Assembly (NCBI GenBank): GCA_963819645.1
Contig: CAWFWZ010000001.1
Coordinates: 186,001-250,000, forward strand
DNA: 64,000 nucleotides
Reading direction: 5' to 3'
DNA from: CAVVDY01 sp963819645
Lineage (GTDB): Bacteria > Acidobacteriota > Terriglobia > Terriglobales > Acidobacteriaceae
In this document: in pieces, positions 61,505-64,000 of the stretch
How positions within the stretch are numbered: position 1 is the stretch's first letter
Layout: every line of letters starts with the position of its first letter
Made by a program: the position numbers and the translations under genes
Notes under the pieces: model-generated
What the model was told of the DNA's origin: nothing
Seen by the model: only the letters and a program-made list of their open reading frames with translations
Database searches by the model: none

Positions 61505-62827
61505 ATGCCAGTAGAAGCGCCCGCCACCGCTGAGACTCGTTGTGTACGTTGTGGCAGGCCGATGCCTGAAGGCGCTTACTGGTGCCCTTCCTGCGGCAAG
61601 CTGAATGCCACGGTCGGTGTGCGGCTGGTCTTCGTTCTCTTTATCGTTACCATCATTGCCGGCTTCGCGGTCACGAAAATCTACGTGTCGTATCTCCGGA
61701 ATCTCGAATCGTCACTGGCGCAGCGCTGGTTTCAGCGAGGCGAGCAAGCGATCGCGAAAGGCTATCCTTCGGTTGCCACCGACGACTATCGAAACGCTCT
61801 CGGCTATGACGGAGGAAACTGGCAGTACCAGTTGAGCCTCGCCGAAGCGCTGATGAAGGAGGGGCGGCTGGCGGAAGCGAGAGCTTACCTGCTTACGCTG
61901 TGGTCAAAGGACCCGGCGGACGGTCAGTTGAATCTCGATCTGGCGCGCGTGTACGCCGCGCTGAAAAAGCCCGAGCTTGCCATTCGTTATTACCGTGCTG
62001 CCATCGATGGGGTGTGGACCAGCAATCCCTTGCAGCGCCGTATCGACGCGCGGATGGAACTGGTGCATTACCTGATGCAGGTCGGCGACAAGGCACGAGC
62101 TACGGCCGAACTGATTGCGATCCAGGCGGAATCTCCAGAGGACCCGGCTGTGAGTTTAACCGTCGGCGATCTTCTGCTGCAGTTAGGCGAGTATTCGCGT
62201 GCGGCTAAGTCGTTCGACGCGGTACTGAAAGAAAATCCGAAGAGCGTCGATGCCTTGTCGGGCGCCGGGCAGGCTGCCCTTGCCATGGGAGATTACCGCA
62301 AGGCAGTTCGCCTGCTTGCAACGGCTGATGATCTTACCGGCTCCAAACCGGGTAGTCCCGAAGCCGACGAACTGGCCGTGGCCCGCGAAGCCTACGATAC
62401 CGATCCGTTCCTGCGTAACCTGACAATCACGCAACGAGCCAATCGGGTAGCAGCAGCATTCACGTTGGCGATGGATCGCTTGCGATCGTGCGCGTCCCAG
62501 CAGAACGTAGCACTAAGCCCGGAGCCGCAGGCGGCTGCGCCAAAAAAATCGAGCACCGCTTTGCCCAGCAAGAAAAACGGATACGTGACATCGATCGTTC
62601 CGCAGGCTGCCGCCCCCGATTCTCTGCAGCTTCTGTATGACAGCGGAACCCAGAAGGAGCCTTCGGCAAGGGCGGAAGCGTTGCGCAGTAATCCTGATGC
62701 AATGCCGCCGACGATGGACTTTGTCTTCGAAGTCATGCGAGCCACGGAAAAGACGTGTCCGCCCACCAGCCTGCAGGACCGAGCCTTACAGCTCATCGCG
62801 CGACATGAAGGCGAGGCCCAGCCATGA
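61505..62827 (+). CDS. Zinc-ribbon, membrane-anchored TPR protein
   Basis: The N-terminus is a zinc ribbon (ETRCVRCGRPMPEGAYWCPS then CG, two CxxC pairs) followed by one TM (LVFVLFIVTIIAGFAVTKIY). About six TPRs follow (LSLAEALMKEGRLAEARAYL; LARVYAALKKPELAIRYYRA; VGDLLLQLGEYSRAAKSFDA with VLKENPKSVDALSG). A C-terminal Ala/Pro/Ser linker leads to a short conserved block (MDFVFEVMRATEKTC). With the ribbon inside and TPRs outside, it could sense or scaffold at the membrane. Its TGA overlaps the ATG of the ClC channel gene, so the pair is co-expressed. Confidence 0.85.
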   Translation: MPVEAPATAETRCVRCGRPMPEGAYWCPSCGKLNATVGVRLVFVLFIVTIIAGFAVTKIYVSYLRNLESSLAQRWFQRGEQAIAKGYPSVATDDYRNALGYDGGNWQYQLSLAEALMKEGRLAEARAYLLTLWSKDPADGQLNLDLARVYAALKKPELAIRYYRAAIDGVWTSNPLQRRIDARMELVHYLMQVGDKARATAELIAIQAESPEDPAVSLTVGDLLLQLGEYSRAAKSFDAVLKENPKSVDALSGAGQAALAMGDYRKAVRLLATADDLTGSKPGSPEADELAVAREAYDTDPFLRNLTITQRANRVAAAFTLAMDRLRSCASQQNVALSPEPQAAAPKKSSTALPSKKNGYVTSIVPQAAAPDSLQLLYDSGTQKEPSARAEALRSNPDAMPPTMDFVFEVMRATEKTCPPTSLQDRALQLIARHEGEAQP

Positions 62828-64000
62828 GCACCGTCCCACGGGAAACGCCATCGGCTCCGGCGATTCCGACGCCGAAGCCCGCGGTCTCAACTCCAACCCG
62901 CCGCAAGTACTGGGACGCCCTCCGCGGAATGCTCTCGCCTGAGCGCTTCAGCGTGCGCGAGGAGCAGTTTTTCCTGGTCGTTGCAGTAATGATCGGGCTT
63001 GTGTCCGGACTGTCCGTTGTTTGTTTTCGCATCTGCATTGAGCTGGCGCGGATCAAGCTGCTAGGCAGCGGATTGCACCCCACGTTCCCTCGCGTAGTTC
63101 TTGCTCCTGCGCTGACGGGGCTCGTCGTGGCGGGCCTGGTCATCCTGTTCTTCCCCCGCGCGCGTGGCAGCGGCGTGAACCAGACCAAGGCCGCGCTCTA
63201 CATCTACGACGGATTCATTCCGTTTTCGACCATCATCGGAAAGTTCATCACCGCCGGGCTTGGCGATTGGCGGCGGAGCTCCGTTGGGCCCGGAAGATCC
63301 GTCGTTGCAGATTGGGGCGGGCATTGCTTCAGCCGTTGGCCGCAGACTGCGCATGTCGCGCGATAAGTTGCGGCTAATCGCGCCGGTTGGCGCGGCTGCC
63401 GGATTGGCTGCGGCCTTCAACGCTCCTATCACCGCCGTGCTGTTCGTTATCGAAGAGGTCATCGGCCGATGGACGGCGGGCATTCTGGGAGCTGTGGTGC
63501 TGGCCGCAATTTCCAGCGCCATCGTGTCCCGCTGGTTCCTTGGCGACGAGCCGCTGTTCCACATTCCGCAGTATCACCTGGAACACGTCGGCGAGCTGGC
63601 GGCGTATGCCGTGTTGGGCGTCATCGGAGGCCTTGCTTCCATCGTCTTCATCAAGTACATCGCGTGGCTTCGGCCGCGCCTGAAGCGCCTGCCCGCTTGG
63701 ACTCACTGGGTGCAGCCTGCGGTCGCCGGGCTCATCATCGGAGTGGTTGGCATTTGGTACCCGCAGATCATGGGCGCCGGCTACACCTACATCGATCAGG
63801 CGATGCATGAGCAATTCACCTGGCAGATATTGCTCATCCTGGGTGGGCTGAAGATATTCGGCACAGGACTTTCCTTCAGCTCGGGAACTCCCGGCGGACT
63901 GTTCGCGCCGGTGCTCTTCATGGGAGCGATGATCGGCGGAGCCGTGGGAATGGTGGAGCAGCACCTGTTTCCGTATCTCGCTATTCCCGTCGGCGCCTAC
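62824..64000 (+). CDS. ClC-family chloride channel/antiporter, 3' end outside window
   Basis: The ClC signature segments are present: GSGVNQTKAAL (family GSGIPxVK), GAPLGPEDPSLQIGAGIASA (family GREGPxVQ) and SSGTPGGLFAPVLFMGAMIG (family GxFxP). The N-terminus is a Pro-rich cytoplasmic tail, followed by TM helices FFLVVAVMIGLVSGLSVVCF and others. The GREGP Glu position reads GPEDP, so the fast-gate Glu may be shifted. The frame changes near 63260, and the other frame restores the channel core. The gene runs off the right edge. It is coupled to the zinc-ribbon TPR gene. Confidence 0.88.

Noticed and set aside
1..64000. CRISPR arrays, prophage or integrative element
   Set aside because: No regularly spaced direct repeats, integrase, phage structural genes or attachment duplication at the tRNA-Ser were seen.

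Overview
The window is G+C-rich bacterial chromosome with a gene set typical of Acidobacteriota (Terriglobia). This is an inference from content: aminofutalosine-type menaquinone synthesis (mqnE), a DUF2231-Rieske protein, a Tat-exported tyrosinase, a Tat-exported glycosylasparaginase, many secreted TPR proteins, and abundant dispersed palindromic repeats. There is no rRNA, CRISPR array or prophage. About twenty genes are broken by one-base frame changes whose correct reading continues in another frame with family motifs intact. They are best read as sequencing indels, and I give rejoined gene limits.

Layout. 1-5.6 kb (minus strand): TPR protein, small secreted protein, Ig-like protein, membrane-anchored FxLYD-like protein and a PTPS-related polytopic membrane protein. 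5.8-17.3 kb (plus strand): a putative exopolysaccharide assembly and export locus with a giant TPR/beta-barrel porin, GT4 glycosyltransferase, degenerate nucleotidyltransferase with left-handed beta-helix, STAS protein, Wzx/PelG-like flippase, ParB-fold protein, secreted Pro/Gln-rich protein, thymidylate-kinase-like protein and OmpA protein, closed by a terminator. 17.4-26.2 kb: housekeeping and stress genes (VOC, ogt, haem-sensor, TIR protein, tRNA-Ser, GNAT, tadA, peroxiredoxin, mutY, ArsR/AHSA1 pair, dut). 26.2-28.6 kb: a two-gene unit in which a ribosome-hibernation (HPF) domain is fused to a sigma factor and followed by a bacterial eRF1-like (baeRF) protein, with hairpins before, between and after the genes. 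28.7-36.9 kb: glycosylasparaginase, mqnE, tyrosinase, Rieske protein and small genes.

37.0-43.0 kb is a flagellar locus: fliS-fliD-fliC on minus and flbD-motA-motB on plus. FliA (sigma-28)-type promoters face outward, and a REP-associated transposase (RAYT) with its REP hairpins sits between them. 43-51 kb holds receiver proteins, an M15-like protein, ankyrin/MarR genes, a TauE/DUF1634 pair, an esterase and repeat elements. 51.0-55.5 kb (minus) is a YfiR / CHASE8 hybrid kinase / REC-GGDEF operon that probably controls c-di-GMP. 55.7-60.1 kb (plus) is a tightly overlapping three-gene unit: a large unknown protein, a phosphatidylserine decarboxylase homologue and an Lgt-like membrane protein. 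The window ends with RidA, a small conserved protein, a zinc-ribbon/TPR protein and a ClC channel cut by the right edge.

The most notable candidates for undescribed biology are the HPF-sigma/baeRF unit, the unknown/PSD/Lgt-like lipid operon, the exopolysaccharide locus with a degenerate nucleotidyltransferase and non-phosphorylatable STAS protein, the YfiR-kinase-GGDEF relay, and the RAYT with structurally compensated REP copies.
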